Positions 18,863 through 27,574 of a DNA stretch of 64,000 bases are shown here, one piece after another. The stretch covers positions 3,472,001 through 3,536,000 of the forward strand of contig NZ_CP190246.1 of the NCBI RefSeq assembly GCF_039652435.2. The letters run 5' to 3'. The notes below the pieces were generated by a model that worked only from the letters and a program-made list of their open reading frames with translations, made no database searches and was not told the DNA's origin. The position numbers were made by a program, and so were the translations under genes. Each line of letters starts with the position of its first letter. Position 1 is the first letter of the stretch. Source of the stretch: Niabella insulamsoli. Its GTDB lineage: Bacteria; Bacteroidota; Bacteroidia; Chitinophagales; Chitinophagaceae.

Positions 18863-19654
18863 CTAATCCAAACGCGTTATTTGTACGTTATAGGTATAAT
18901 TACTACGCCCATTGGGACCACCATTTATGGCTGCACGAATCCTTAAAGGTTCGTTAGCCTTAAGTTTATAAGTCGCCGAACATAACACATAAATAACCGC
19001 AGGACCAATACCCGCTTCCGGGATAGAGACTTTTGCGCTTGTCCAAATTTGGCCTTGGCCCGAGGATAAAGCAACTGATGGGTGCACAGCCACGAATCCA
19101 AGAAACCCATCATCTCCGGCCACATCGGATTGCGGAAAACCAACGATCGCTTTTATATCGTAAAGGCCATCTTTTTTGGGAGTGAACACGCCGCCGGAAT
19201 ACTCGCTAAGATTATCGTAATGTTTGATATCCGTACCAGATAAATTTGTCCATACGGAATTAGGCAATGTAAAATTTGTACCGTTTACGGAAACAGCGCT
19301 TTTTACATTTGCTGTTTCTAATTTAACTACACCATTAGCATCGGCTACCAGCGTTCCCGCTTTGCTTTCAGTGGGTGATACAGGCACTAAGCCCTCTAAT
19401 TTTAGCGGGTCTGAAGTCGCCTTGACATGCAACTTATTATCTGCCGCGCCACCCGTAGTCCCGATCCCCACATTTCCGTTATCCTGCTTTACAACAGTTT
19501 TGGACCCATTGGTAGCTTCTACCTCGAAATTGGTGTTAGCGCTAACGGTAGTTGGATTGGAACCAACTTTTATCTGTGCCTCGCTATTTGAAATAAAAAA
19601 GCTAGTGAAAGTTAAACACGCAAATAACCTTAATGATTTTTTTAATCTTAACAT
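18863..19654 (-). CDS. Secreted protein with GNVGIGT motif and C1q/TNF-like C-terminus
   Basis: A 263-residue protein. Residues 1-26 are a signal peptide ending SEAQ, followed by IKVGSNPTTVSANTNFEVEA and DNGNVGIGT. The C-terminal ~120 residues show the pattern of a C1q/TNF jelly-roll: YSGGVFTPKKDGLYDIKAIV, a middle strand set, and a final YNVQITRLD. This is close to the protein at 21214-22014 in both halves. It lies directly upstream of the third family member and downstream of surface protein B, all on the minus strand. Likely a surface-exposed adhesin-like protein; no experimental function is implied. Confidence 0.75.
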   Translation of the reverse strand: MLRLKKSLRLFACLTFTSFFISNSEAQIKVGSNPTTVSANTNFEVEATNGSKTVVKQDNGNVGIGTTGGAADNKLHVKATSDPLKLEGLVPVSPTESKAGTLVADANGVVKLETANVKSAVSVNGTNFTLPNSVWTNLSGTDIKHYDNLSEYSGGVFTPKKDGLYDIKAIVGFPQSDVAGDDGFLGFVAVHPSVALSSGQGQIWTSAKVSIPEAGIGPAVIYVLCSATYKLKANEPLRIRAAINGGPNGRSNYTYNVQITRLD

Positions 19655-19878
19655 TGAAATTAATTTAGACTGTAATGATTATTGGCTTTTCCTGGTTGAG
19701 GCAACGGCTTAAGGCGGCGCAAAAAATTGCAAAAGCGATGCAAAGAAACAATTGATTTTCTGCTGTATTAAAAACAATCGATGAAACAGGCACCTTTTTC
19801 GAAGAACAGGGCCATTTATTCGATAAACAATTTCTCCAACTATCTTTATTTGATGTCGAAACATCGAATTTGATGGAT

Positions 19879-19906
19879 AAAAAAAAGTGCCTCACCTGGA
19901 GACACT
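19879..19906 (-). terminator. Terminator of surface protein B gene
   Basis: Minus-strand arms AGTGTCTC and GAGGCACT (one wobble pair) around CAGGT are followed by seven T. It lies 27 bp after the stop codon. Confidence 0.78.
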
Positions 19907-19932
19907 ACTACTTTAATTTATTTAGTGTTTAT

Positions 19933-21111
19933 TTACTGGCTTACCACTTTCACCACTTTGGAGACGCGCTTGGCGCCGTCTTTATCAAACTGAACGATGC
20001 GAACATATTTGGCGCTCTGGGCCAGGTCGGCTCCCGCTTCCACGTCACTCATTTTTTTGGTACAGGCAGCTGTGAAGCTCAAACCGATCATAGCCAGCAT
20101 CAACCATTTTCTTTGAGAATGCCTGATGCCGCCGGGAACGAATAATAAAAGAGAAAGCAAACCCATACCGGCAATCGCCGCACCTGATACAGCTGCTTCA
20201 AACTGATAGTTGAGTGTCGTTGCTGATGCGCCGTCTTCTGCCTTGGAGTCTATAAGTCCCAGCTGCTTCCAAACAATACCGTCAACCGAGCCTTCTACCG
20301 AGAATGCTTTGCTGTTCGATTCACTGAGTGTTTGCCAGTTTACACGTAGCAATCCGTTGCTGTAGATAGCGCTGATGGGTCCAAACACTGCCGGCAGCGG
20401 CTGGCTTACCGATCCGATGCCGATCGCGCTGATATTACTTTGTATCGTGCCGCTCAGCGTACTGTTTTCGGTATTGCCAGATGCGGTTGCCGAACCGCTG
20501 AGATCGACCCAGTGGCTACCATCCCAGCCTACCAGTCTTAAGTTGTTTTGTAAACCAAAATCAGTCATATCAGGAATACTCACCGTAATGGTTTTACCCG
20601 AGGCGTCACCGCTCAGGTCCTGCCAATCCCACTGGCCATAAGGACTAACGCCTACAATCGGTTCGAACGAACTACTTACCTCATGCGTGCCACCACTCGC
20701 TCCAGTTGAAGTCGGGTCGAGGTTGCCCGAAGGATCGCCTACGATCCAAGCCGTTGCATAAATACCTGTTGATGCGGGAGCCGTAATCGTCAGCGTTCTT
20801 AAATCGCTGTTTTGCCCCGTCGGGAAAGTAAAAGAGGCGGCGGCAGCATTATTGCCATAATATTTTACATAACCGTCGATATAAGCGGTACCGTCAGCCG
20901 CGTTGGTATAAGTAGCTGCGCCCAGCGCACTGAAATAACCCGGCGAAGCCGAACGGTCGGTGCTCCAGGTTTGGCCGCCAGGAGTTGAAAGGCTTACCGT
21001 TCCAAAATTGGCAGCCTCCGAACCACTGAATACGTGGTTGCCCGAGGTTTGTCCTTGGGACAAAAGAGTCAAATGAGCCAGCACAGCTAATAGTGAAACT
21101 TGATATTTCAT
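19933..21111 (-). CDS. Secreted/surface protein B (paralogue of 16605-17780)
   Basis: A 392-residue protein nearly identical to protein A from GNHVFSGSEAANFG onward. It carries a different signal peptide (MKYQVSLLAVLAHLTLL) and a short divergent block, THEVSSSFEPIVG in place of AHSIGNLSSPIVG. The same C-terminal helix, internal lipobox-like LSFTAAC and KYVRIVQFDKDGAKR tail are present. It follows a GNVGIGT/C1q-like gene by 102 bp. Protein A likewise follows a GNVGIGT-family gene by 78 bp, so each surface protein is paired with such a gene. Function unknown. Confidence 0.75.
   Translation of the reverse strand: MKYQVSLLAVLAHLTLLSQGQTSGNHVFSGSEAANFGTVSLSTPGGQTWSTDRSASPGYFSALGAATYTNAADGTAYIDGYVKYYGNNAAAASFTFPTGQNSDLRTLTITAPASTGIYATAWIVGDPSGNLDPTSTGASGGTHEVSSSFEPIVGVSPYGQWDWQDLSGDASGKTITVSIPDMTDFGLQNNLRLVGWDGSHWVDLSGSATASGNTENSTLSGTIQSNISAIGIGSVSQPLPAVFGPISAIYSNGLLRVNWQTLSESNSKAFSVEGSVDGIVWKQLGLIDSKAEDGASATTLNYQFEAAVSGAAIAGMGLLSLLLFVPGGIRHSQRKWLMLAMIGLSFTAACTKKMSDVEAGADLAQSAKYVRIVQFDKDGAKRVSKVVKVVSQ
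19943..21042. repeat. ~1.1 kb tandem duplication, copy B
   Basis: Partner of 16616-17714, in direct orientation. The two are separated by about 2.2 kb containing two GNVGIGT-family genes. Confidence 0.9.
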
Positions 21112-21213
21112 GTGTTATAAATAATAATTAACGACGCCGTTACATTGTATTTCATGGCGGCAAGCCGGGCCCTGCCACCGAGAGATACCCAAAGGAAAAT
21201 CTTCTTTTTGCGA

Positions 21214-22014
21214 CTAATCGAGACGGGTAACCTGAATGGAGTAGGCATAATCATCGTGCGCACCTCCTCCATATGTTCGCGCGTGAAAACCGAGCGATTC
21301 CCCCGCCTTAAGCTTGTAAGTAGCCGCACAAAGCGTACGGACGCTCGCAGTATAGCCGCCCGATTCGGGAATGGGAACTTTAGCAGACGTGATCATAGGT
21401 TTCTGTCCTGAAACTAACGTATTTGCAGGAATTATCTCTACAAAGCCCAAGTATCCGTCCACTACATCGTTGGTCGAACGCTGTGGGAAAATGACAATTG
21501 CTTTAATATCGTAAAGGCCATCATTTTTTGGAGTAAAAAAGCCATTGGAAAACTCGCTGAGATGATCGTAATGCATGGAGGAGTTGCCCGTCAAAACTGC
21601 CCGTCCATTCGCTGCAATGGTTACCGAACTACCGTCTATAGAAACGGCACTTTTGACGTTGCCGGTTTCGAGCTTGACCACCCCGTTGACATCAGCAACC
21701 AGCGTGCCTGCCTTGGTTGCCGCGGTAGAGATGGCGCCTAAGCCCTCCAGCTTGATTGGATCGGAAGTTGCTTTTACATGCAATCGATTATCTGCTGCTC
21801 CCGCAGTGGTTCCGATTCCTACGTTGCCATTGTCCTTTTTTATCACGGTCTTCGTCCCGTCGGCGGCCTCCACTTCCATATTTGTATTAGCACTTATTGT
21901 TACCGGGTTTGCTCCAATTTTTAACTGAGCATGCACGGCAATAGAAATTATAAAGAAGGTTCCAAGACAAATAGGTCTAGCGACTGATTTTGCAGTTGTT
22001 AACATAAGCATCAA
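21214..22014 (-). CDS. Secreted protein with GNVGIGT motif and C1q/TNF-like C-terminus
   Basis: A 266-residue protein with a signal peptide ending AVHAQ, then LKIGANPVTISANTNMEVEA and DNGNVGIGT. The C-terminal region HLSEFSNGFFTPKNDGLYDIK and the final YSIQVTRLD align with the C1q-like end of the 18863-19654 protein. MMLM offers two Met starts three codons apart. It is the first gene of the surface block on the minus strand. Likely exported; ligand or partner unknown. Confidence 0.75.
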   Translation of the reverse strand: MMLMLTTAKSVARPICLGTFFIISIAVHAQLKIGANPVTISANTNMEVEAADGTKTVIKKDNGNVGIGTTAGAADNRLHVKATSDPIKLEGLGAISTAATKAGTLVADVNGVVKLETGNVKSAVSIDGSSVTIAANGRAVLTGNSSMHYDHLSEFSNGFFTPKNDGLYDIKAIVIFPQRSTNDVVDGYLGFVEIIPANTLVSGQKPMITSAKVPIPESGGYTASVRTLCAATYKLKAGESLGFHARTYGGGAHDDYAYSIQVTRLD

Positions 22015-22204
22015 TTTTATAGATAAAGAAATTTGGTGAGACGGAGGTTAAACTATTAGTATCGTGTTTTTCAAAAAGTTACAAAGCGCTACAAAAGAAA
22101 GGATTATCGATTAATCAAAAAAGAAAAATCAAAAAATTTTTTATGGCGCGTAGCGCCTGTAGTTAAACTGTCGTCGATCTCAAACGAAAACAGATGGCTT
22201 TAAT

Positions 22205-22236
22205 ATAATAAAAAAGGCGACACTTTCGCGTCGCCT
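22205..22236 (-). terminator. Terminator of the rpmI-rplT operon
   Basis: Minus-strand arms AGGCGAC (22236-22230) and GTCGCCT (22221-22215) with an 8-nt loop are followed by TTTTTATT. It lies just after the rplT stop codon. Confidence 0.82.
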
Positions 22237-22260
22237 ACACTATAATGATGTGAGAAATTT

Positions 22261-22605
22261 TTACTTTACCGAAGCTACCAAAGCTTTAAAAGATTCGGGG
22301 TTATTCATCGCTAAATCAGCCAAAACCTTTCTATCAAGTTCGATGCCTTTGGTTTGCAGCTTGTTGATGAACTGAGAATAAGTTAAACCTTCTTCACGAA
22401 CGGCAGCGTTGATACGTGCAATCCACAAAGTGCGATATTCTCTTTTCTTTAATTTACGACCTACATACATGTAAGTCATCCCTTTTTCAACAACGTTTTT
22501 TGCAACGGTATATACGTTTTTACGTTTACCGTAAAAACCTTTGGCTTGTTTTAATATTTTTTTTCTGCGGGCTTTAGAAGCAACTGCATTTACTGAACGT
22601 GGCAT
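22261..22605 (-). CDS. rplT: 50S ribosomal protein L20
   Basis: A 114-residue basic protein starting MPRSVNAVASKARRKKILKQ with KGFYGKRKN, RKKREYRTLWIARINAA and the C-terminal zinc-free helical domain typical of bacterial L20. It binds 23S rRNA early in large-subunit assembly and in several phyla represses its own operon. It follows rpmI by 75 bp. infC, the usual first gene of this operon, is not adjacent. Confidence 0.97.
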   Translation of the reverse strand: MPRSVNAVASKARRKKILKQAKGFYGKRKNVYTVAKNVVEKGMTYMYVGRKLKKREYRTLWIARINAAVREEGLTYSQFINKLQTKGIELDRKVLADLAMNNPESFKALVASVK

Positions 22606-22680
22606 ATCTAATTATTTTTGATTTTAGAAGTCGGAGTTTGAGGTTCTTATTCTAAAATAATTTTAAAATTGATGATTAAA

Positions 22681-22878
22681 TTATTTCAAACGAAGTAAGC
22701 GTCTTACAAAATCCATATTGGGTTTTGCAACAACGCCATCAATACGCATATGGCGTTTGCGCTTTGTTGATTTTTTGGTCAGGATGTGACGTTTGAAACT
22801 TTTTTGATGCGTGATCTTGCCAGTAGCTGTTACTTTAAAACGCTTCTTTGCGCTTGAGTTTGTTTTTACCTTAGGCAT
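22681..22878 (-). CDS. rpmI: 50S ribosomal protein L35
   Basis: A 65-residue basic protein beginning MPKVKTNSSAKKRFKVT, with HILTKKSTKRKRHMR. This start at 22878 matches the family, whereas the open frame extends 15 codons upstream into the leader. Co-transcribed with rplT. Confidence 0.96.
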   Translation of the reverse strand: MPKVKTNSSAKKRFKVTATGKITHQKSFKRHILTKKSTKRKRHMRIDGVVAKPNMDFVRRLLRLK

Positions 22879-22972
22879 GGTAAATAAATATTTAATTGTT
22901 ACACCTTTGAGGCGTTTCACCACAGGGCGAATCCTTTTCGGGCCTCTTCAGGAAATATCCGCTTTTAAAAAA
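22879..22972 (-). ncRNA. Candidate structured leader of rpmI-rplT
   Basis: From a predicted start near 22972 to the ATG at 22878 lies an about 94-nt leader. It can form a stem GAGGC/GCCTC (22946-22942 with 22913-22909), extended by CCT/AGG outside an internal loop. A leader that binds L20 is known from Firmicutes, and a Bacteroidales-1 RNA has been described upstream of L20 genes. Whether this one belongs to that class is an inference. Confidence 0.4.
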
Positions 22973-22979
22973 CGGAGCG

Positions 22980-22987
22980 CAAAGATA
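22980..22987 (-). promoter_or_regulatory. Predicted -7 element of rpmI-rplT
   Basis: The minus strand reads TATCTTTG, fitting TAnnTTTG, about 100 bp before the L35 start codon. Confidence 0.55.
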
Positions 22988-23016
22988 CGGGGAATTGCTG
23001 ATTTTTATTTTAGTAT

Positions 23017-24090
23017 TTATTTATTTATCCCTAAAAATTTGTTCTTCAACCATTTGCGTATCGGCTCATCGTAAAATTTTAAGACCGCCCACGCCAATGC
23101 CAGCGCGCCAATAACAATGCCTGCTGCGAAAAGATATATGTTTTGCAACCCCGGTTTGGTGGCCGAATAACTGATCAAAAACCACATCATCCAATAATGT
23201 GTCATATATAAAGGATAAGAGATGGCACCCAATGCCACGCATAGTTGTCGCACCCATCCGGTAACCTGTGTACCCGCGCCGAGCGCAATCAACAGGGGAA
23301 ACACGAAAACTACGAACGCCAATTCCACCCACCAGTCGTTCTCGGTATGCGGAAACAGGAAGACGCCAGCCAATGCCAGTGCATATAAAAGAAAACCTAT
23401 TTTGTTTTGAATAGTCAGCCGAAACCTGAACACCGCCACGCCCGCTAGAAAAGAAAACAATACCCTTGCGTAACCGTCGCCATAGCTGGCAGCGCCCCAC
23501 CCGCCAATAACGCCGCCATGCAAATAAGCAACCATACTAATAAACAACAGGGAAGCCGCTAAAAACACGAGCAGCATCTTTTTGGAAATACGCACTAAAA
23601 CAAACGCATATAATAAATTAATAAAATATTCCATAGAAAGCGACCACGCAGGCGCATTCAGCGGAAAAACATTTCCAAACCGCCCCAGGATAGGCGCGGG
23701 CAATAATAACAACGAACACATGGTGGCCATTATAATTTTTCCCCAGCCAAATTCCTGCAAAGGATCGGAACTTGCAAAGGGGTCTAAAAAAAGGCCGGCC
23801 AATCCCAGCAGCGTGCCGAGCACCACCAGCGGTTGCAGCCTGATCAGGCGATTGATCAAAAACTTTTTTACGCCCAGCGCCGGCATACGGCTATCGTAAG
23901 CATAAGCAACAACAAAGCCCGAAAGGCAAAAGAAGAAGTCGACCGCCAAAAAGCCATGCGCAATCATCAATTTGGTAAAATCGGGAATAATGATTTCGCC
24001 GCAATGAAAAATCACAACGGCAATGGCCGCAATACCACGCAGCCCGTCCAACAATTCATAATGGGGTTTGCTATGTATGTTATTGACCAT
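23017..24090 (-). CDS. Acyltransferase family 3 (OafA/YrhL-like) membrane protein
   Basis: A 357-residue protein with about ten membrane helices. The N-terminus LLDGLRGIAAIAVVIFHCGE carries the family Arg and the catalytic-type His in the first helix; FFCLSGFVVAYAY follows. The family transfers acetyl or other acyl groups to surface polysaccharides or lipids on the inner membrane. It sits on the minus strand upstream of rpmI but is probably independent of it, because the L35 promoter lies between them. Substrate unknown. Confidence 0.88.
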   Translation of the reverse strand: MVNNIHSKPHYELLDGLRGIAAIAVVIFHCGEIIIPDFTKLMIAHGFLAVDFFFCLSGFVVAYAYDSRMPALGVKKFLINRLIRLQPLVVLGTLLGLAGLFLDPFASSDPLQEFGWGKIIMATMCSLLLLPAPILGRFGNVFPLNAPAWSLSMEYFINLLYAFVLVRISKKMLLVFLAASLLFISMVAYLHGGVIGGWGAASYGDGYARVLFSFLAGVAVFRFRLTIQNKIGFLLYALALAGVFLFPHTENDWWVELAFVVFVFPLLIALGAGTQVTGWVRQLCVALGAISYPLYMTHYWMMWFLISYSATKPGLQNIYLFAAGIVIGALALAWAVLKFYDEPIRKWLKNKFLGINK

Positions 24091-24323
24091 TTCTTAAGAT
24101 TTATCTCCCATTTTTTTACTTTCTAACACTTCAAAAACCACGATTGGCGGAGCGCGGATTATGGTTGCCTGATCCCCAATTTCAATGCTTTTGAAATCAA
24201 AAAAAAATACTACATTTCCGCTAAAACCAAGAGCGCTATCGAAGCGGTTGTAAATAATGCAAAGCGCCGTAGCCCGTCAAAGGCAGGCAAAAGTAGCATT
24301 AAAGCCGAGTGTTTTGATAAAAT

Positions 24324-26567
24324 ATGAACCATCTACCACATTTAATTACAGACCTGGCTCTTATTTTGGGCGTCGCTTCTGTTATCACAGTTATTTTCAA
24401 ACGTCTTCAACTTCCGCTAATATTGGGCTACCTCGTGGCGGGCATCCTGATAAGCCCCAATTTCAAAATATTTCCGCCGAAAGTTTATGAGATTACCGAC
24501 GTGCAAATCTGGGGCGAAATCGGCGTTATCTTTCTGCTATTCAGCCTGGGGCTCGAGTTCAGTTTTAAAAAGCTGGCAAAAATGGGCGGCTCCGCCACAA
24601 CGGCCGCCGGCTTTGAAGCTGTGGGCATGGCGGTCGTCGGTTACATGCTGGGCAAATTGCTCAATTGGCCTTTTATGGACTGCATTTTTCTGGGCGCCTG
24701 CTTAACAATCTCTTCTTCCTCGGTGATTGTTAAAAGCTTTAGCGACCTCGGCCTGAAACAAAGAAATTTTGCACAGCTGGTTTACGGCATTTTAGTAGTT
24801 GAAGATTTGATTGCGGTTGTATTATTGGTATTGCTGGGAACTTTCGTGGCCAGCAATTCTTTCGACGCAGGCGAACTGGGCATGTCGATTCTCAAACTCG
24901 TTTTCTTTTTAATCGTTTGGTTCGTCGGCGGCATTTTACTTATCCCTACCTTGTTAAAGCGCGCCAAAAATTTCCTGACCGATGAAATTTTGTTGATCGT
25001 TGCCGTGGCGATGTGCTTCCTGATGGTATATCTTTCTTCGCAGGCAGGGTTTTCGGCAGCTTTGGGCGCTTTTATCATGGGCTCGCTTTTAGCGGAAACC
25101 ACCAAAGCAGAGCGAATCGAACATCTGGTGATACCGGTGAGGGATTTGTTCGGCGCCATTTTCTTTGTCTCGGTGGGCATGCTGATCGACCTGAACGTTA
25201 TCAAAGACCACTGGCTTCCCATTTTATTAATTACGGCTGCCGTTGTGATAGGAAAAAGTTTTGTAATCACTTTGGGCGCTTTTATTTCCGGAAACGGCCT
25301 GCGCACTTCCATTCAAACAGGCATGAGCCTGGCGCTCATCGGCGAGTTTTCATTCATCATCGCCTCTATGGGCGTGAAGCAAAAGGTAGTGAGCGAAGAA
25401 CTCTACCCGATCATTATCACCGTTTCGGCACTGACCATTTTTATTGCTCCCTGGCTTACCATTTCCAGCACCCGGATATATAATTGGATCAATAAACGCC
25501 TTTCGGCGAAATGGGAAACCCGCCTCAATCGCTACAGTGTTGAAGCTACGGCGCTGCGGGCTGTCAGCGATTGGAATCATGTGTTAAAATTCTTCCTTAT
25601 TAATACCGTTGTATTTTCGGCAATCGTGATAGCGATCATTGCCATCACCAACACTTATATTTCGCCCTGGCTGGAAGGTTTAGGTTATAATTTTGGCCGC
25701 GTCACTTCCGCTATATTGGGATTGATGGCAATGGTTCCGTTTTTATGGGCGCTTATCATCCGCAACGAAAAAACAGAGCCTTTCGCGCGGCTCTATACGC
25801 AGCAAAAATATCATGGCCCCATCTGGATCATGCGTATTATCAAAATGGCGCTCGCCTTATTTTTTATCATTCTTTTCCTTCAAAATGTTTACTCCCTGGA
25901 TATCGCATTGTATGTTGGAATTGTGTTGCTGGTCGTGATTTTAATATTCCGCAAAAGGCTTCAAAAAACCTATGATAAAGTGGAGGACAGGTTTGTAAAA
26001 AATCTTAACAATCGCGAAATAGAACAGCAGCGGATACTGGCAGAGCTCGATGCCCAGCGGCGAGACCAAACCCTGGCGCCCTGGGATGCGCACCTGACCA
26101 CTTTTGAAGTGTCGGCGGAAGCGGTAAATGTAATTGGCAAAACATTGGAGGAATTGCAATGGCGGGAGCGCGTGGGTGTGAACGTTGTGATGATCAAAAG
26201 AGGCGTTATCACCATTATTCCGCCTGAACGCCAGGACCGGATTTATCCCGGCGACAAACTTTTTATTATTTGCACAGATAGCCAGGAACGAAGGATGAAC
26301 GTGTTGCTGCGCCCGGATAAAAAGCTGCTTAAAAATAACCGGCAGATCGAAATGAAGCTGGAACAGCTCGTCATTACCGCCGATTCGCCCTTCCTTTATA
26401 AAACCATTCGCGAAAGCGATATCCGCGACAAAGCCCATGGACTGGTTGTGGGTATTGAGCGCAATGGCCAGCGCTTCTTAAACCCCGAGTCGAACTGGGT
26501 TTTTGAAGAAGGCGATGTGGTATGGATTGCAGGCGAGAAAAAACTAATCGAACACATCGAAGATTAG
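24324..26567 (+). CDS. CPA2-family cation:proton antiporter with RCK-C domains (KefB-like)
   Basis: A 747-residue protein. Residues about 1-390 are a Na+/H+ exchanger domain with 12-13 helices (LPLILGYLVAGILISP, FLLFSLGLEFSFKKL, ALIGEFSFIIAS). Two or three more helices follow near 420-540. The C-terminus carries two TrkA-C/RCK-C domains, at about 585-655 and 675-747 (VGVNVVMIKRGVITIIPP and LVVGIERNGQRF). No NAD-binding TrkA-N domain is present between them. Likely a potassium or sodium/proton antiporter of the inner membrane, gated by a small ligand. It converges with the next gene, 6 bp away. Confidence 0.92.
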   Translation: MNHLPHLITDLALILGVASVITVIFKRLQLPLILGYLVAGILISPNFKIFPPKVYEITDVQIWGEIGVIFLLFSLGLEFSFKKLAKMGGSATTAAGFEAVGMAVVGYMLGKLLNWPFMDCIFLGACLTISSSSVIVKSFSDLGLKQRNFAQLVYGILVVEDLIAVVLLVLLGTFVASNSFDAGELGMSILKLVFFLIVWFVGGILLIPTLLKRAKNFLTDEILLIVAVAMCFLMVYLSSQAGFSAALGAFIMGSLLAETTKAERIEHLVIPVRDLFGAIFFVSVGMLIDLNVIKDHWLPILLITAAVVIGKSFVITLGAFISGNGLRTSIQTGMSLALIGEFSFIIASMGVKQKVVSEELYPIIITVSALTIFIAPWLTISSTRIYNWINKRLSAKWETRLNRYSVEATALRAVSDWNHVLKFFLINTVVFSAIVIAIIAITNTYISPWLEGLGYNFGRVTSAILGLMAMVPFLWALIIRNEKTEPFARLYTQQKYHGPIWIMRIIKMALALFFIILFLQNVYSLDIALYVGIVLLVVILIFRKRLQKTYDKVEDRFVKNLNNREIEQQRILAELDAQRRDQTLAPWDAHLTTFEVSAEAVNVIGKTLEELQWRERVGVNVVMIKRGVITIIPPERQDRIYPGDKLFIICTDSQERRMNVLLRPDKKLLKNNRQIEMKLEQLVITADSPFLYKTIRESDIRDKAHGLVVGIERNGQRFLNPESNWVFEEGDVVWIAGEKKLIEHIED

Positions 26568-26573
26568 ACGCGC

Positions 26574-27224
26574 CTATTTTATTTTATAAGTTTCGCCAGA
26601 CTTTTGGCTTTCTACTTTTTGCCGGTTACCCGCATTTTTTGTGTTGCATCCATTTTGAGTAAAATACACAATAGCCGCAATAGCTGCTACCGCGAACAAA
26701 ACCCACATCACCGTGTTACGCTTTCCTTTTTCGGGAGGAAGCGCCAATTGTTCGCGCATCTGCGAGGTGGTAGTTTCCCGGTCTCCCACTATGGTGGCAT
26801 GGCTCGTATCCTGCCTGATGATCTTTTTGGCAGCTACCATTGTAAACGGCGACAGGTTTTCTGATTCGGGAACAAATTGAATCTGACCTTCGGCTTTTTT
26901 CAGGCTCCCCACGCTTTTCCAAACCACAGTTCCCCCCTGCTCAAGCTGGCCGGACGAGGTTGCTGCGAAATTCAGAAAGCGTTCTTCGGCCGCCTCGGCG
27001 GTTATACCCAGGTGGGTTGCCAGCCACTCGTATAAACCTTTATTTTCTGTAGCGCTATCCGGAGCTTCGCTTTCCTGCGCGAAATCCACTTCCCAACCCG
27101 GCGGCGTGATGGTGCCTTCCGTCAGGTCCGGACTGGCTTTTTTTTCTTTTATTGTAAACACACCAATTTGAGGCAATCCCAATTGCTTCTTTTCAAACAG
27201 GTACTTCGCCAGCGCATCATACAT
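26574..27224 (-). CDS. HU-CCDC81-like domain protein with single transmembrane helix
   Basis: A 216-residue protein. The N-terminal half resembles the HU-like domain arrays common in Bacteroidota: LFEKKQLGLPQIGVFTIKEK at about 9-28 and GTVVWKSVGSLKKAEGQIQFVP near 97-118. One membrane helix, VMWVLFAVAAIAAIVYF, lies near 173-189 and a short polar tail follows. Such proteins may link DNA to the envelope or peptidoglycan; this is inference from the fold and topology. Transcribed alone. Confidence 0.6.
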   Translation of the reverse strand: MYDALAKYLFEKKQLGLPQIGVFTIKEKKASPDLTEGTITPPGWEVDFAQESEAPDSATENKGLYEWLATHLGITAEAAEERFLNFAATSSGQLEQGGTVVWKSVGSLKKAEGQIQFVPESENLSPFTMVAAKKIIRQDTSHATIVGDRETTTSQMREQLALPPEKGKRNTVMWVLFAVAAIAAIVYFTQNGCNTKNAGNRQKVESQKSGETYKIK

Positions 27225-27441
27225 ATCTCGAAAAATTTTACGACGAATATAGGATAATTCATTTGTTATGTTTAACCCCTAAAAAGCAGCCAACGGTTAT
27301 CATTATTTCGTTAAGTTTGTTTGAAATAATGCTGAAAGCAATCTTTTTTAAAAGCAGGGCGTGCCGAGGATATCCTGCGCCACGCTATTTAGCTTTTTTA
27401 GACGCATAAAACAAAAAAAATTACGAATGAAACGTTCATTG

Positions 27442-27482
27442 TAAAATTTTCATTTTTATCAGACTGGGGAATGAAAATTTTA
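27442..27482. repeat. AT-rich inverted repeat upstream of DoxX
   Basis: Perfect 12-bp arms TAAAATTTTCAT (27442-27453) and ATGAAAATTTTA (27471-27482) around a 17-nt spacer. A closely related copy is at 29418-29459. Confidence 0.65.
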
Positions 27483-27496
27483 TACCTGATAAGTTC

Positions 27497-27540
27497 CCTG
27501 CCCGAAAGTTCAGGCGGGCCTGCCCGAAGGTTCAGGCGGG
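27497..27540. repeat. Two tandem 22-bp imperfect palindromes
   Basis: Units at 27497-27518 and 27519-27540 differ at one base. Each pairs CCTGCCCGAA with TTCAGGCGGG, with G-T wobbles, so each could fold as a REP-like hairpin. Confidence 0.7.
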
Positions 27541-27574
27541 CATTCGACGCATAAAACCATAAAAAAATTTACGA

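Larger units (their letters stand above)
27225..27574. other. 350-bp repeat-rich intergenic region before the DoxX gene
   Basis: It holds two near-identical leader segments (27401-27432 and 27546-27580), an AT-rich inverted repeat and two tandem 22-bp palindromes between them. No gene was found in it. The stretch 27225-27400 shows nothing notable. Confidence 0.7.

Noticed and set aside
17859..22014. Prophage tail-fibre genes
   Set aside because: The GNVGIGT motif occurs in tail-fibre-like proteins, but these have signal peptides and no phage structural, lysis or integrase gene lies nearby.
27497..27540. Possible CRISPR repeats
   Set aside because: Two palindromic units are directly adjacent with no spacers, and no cas genes are present.
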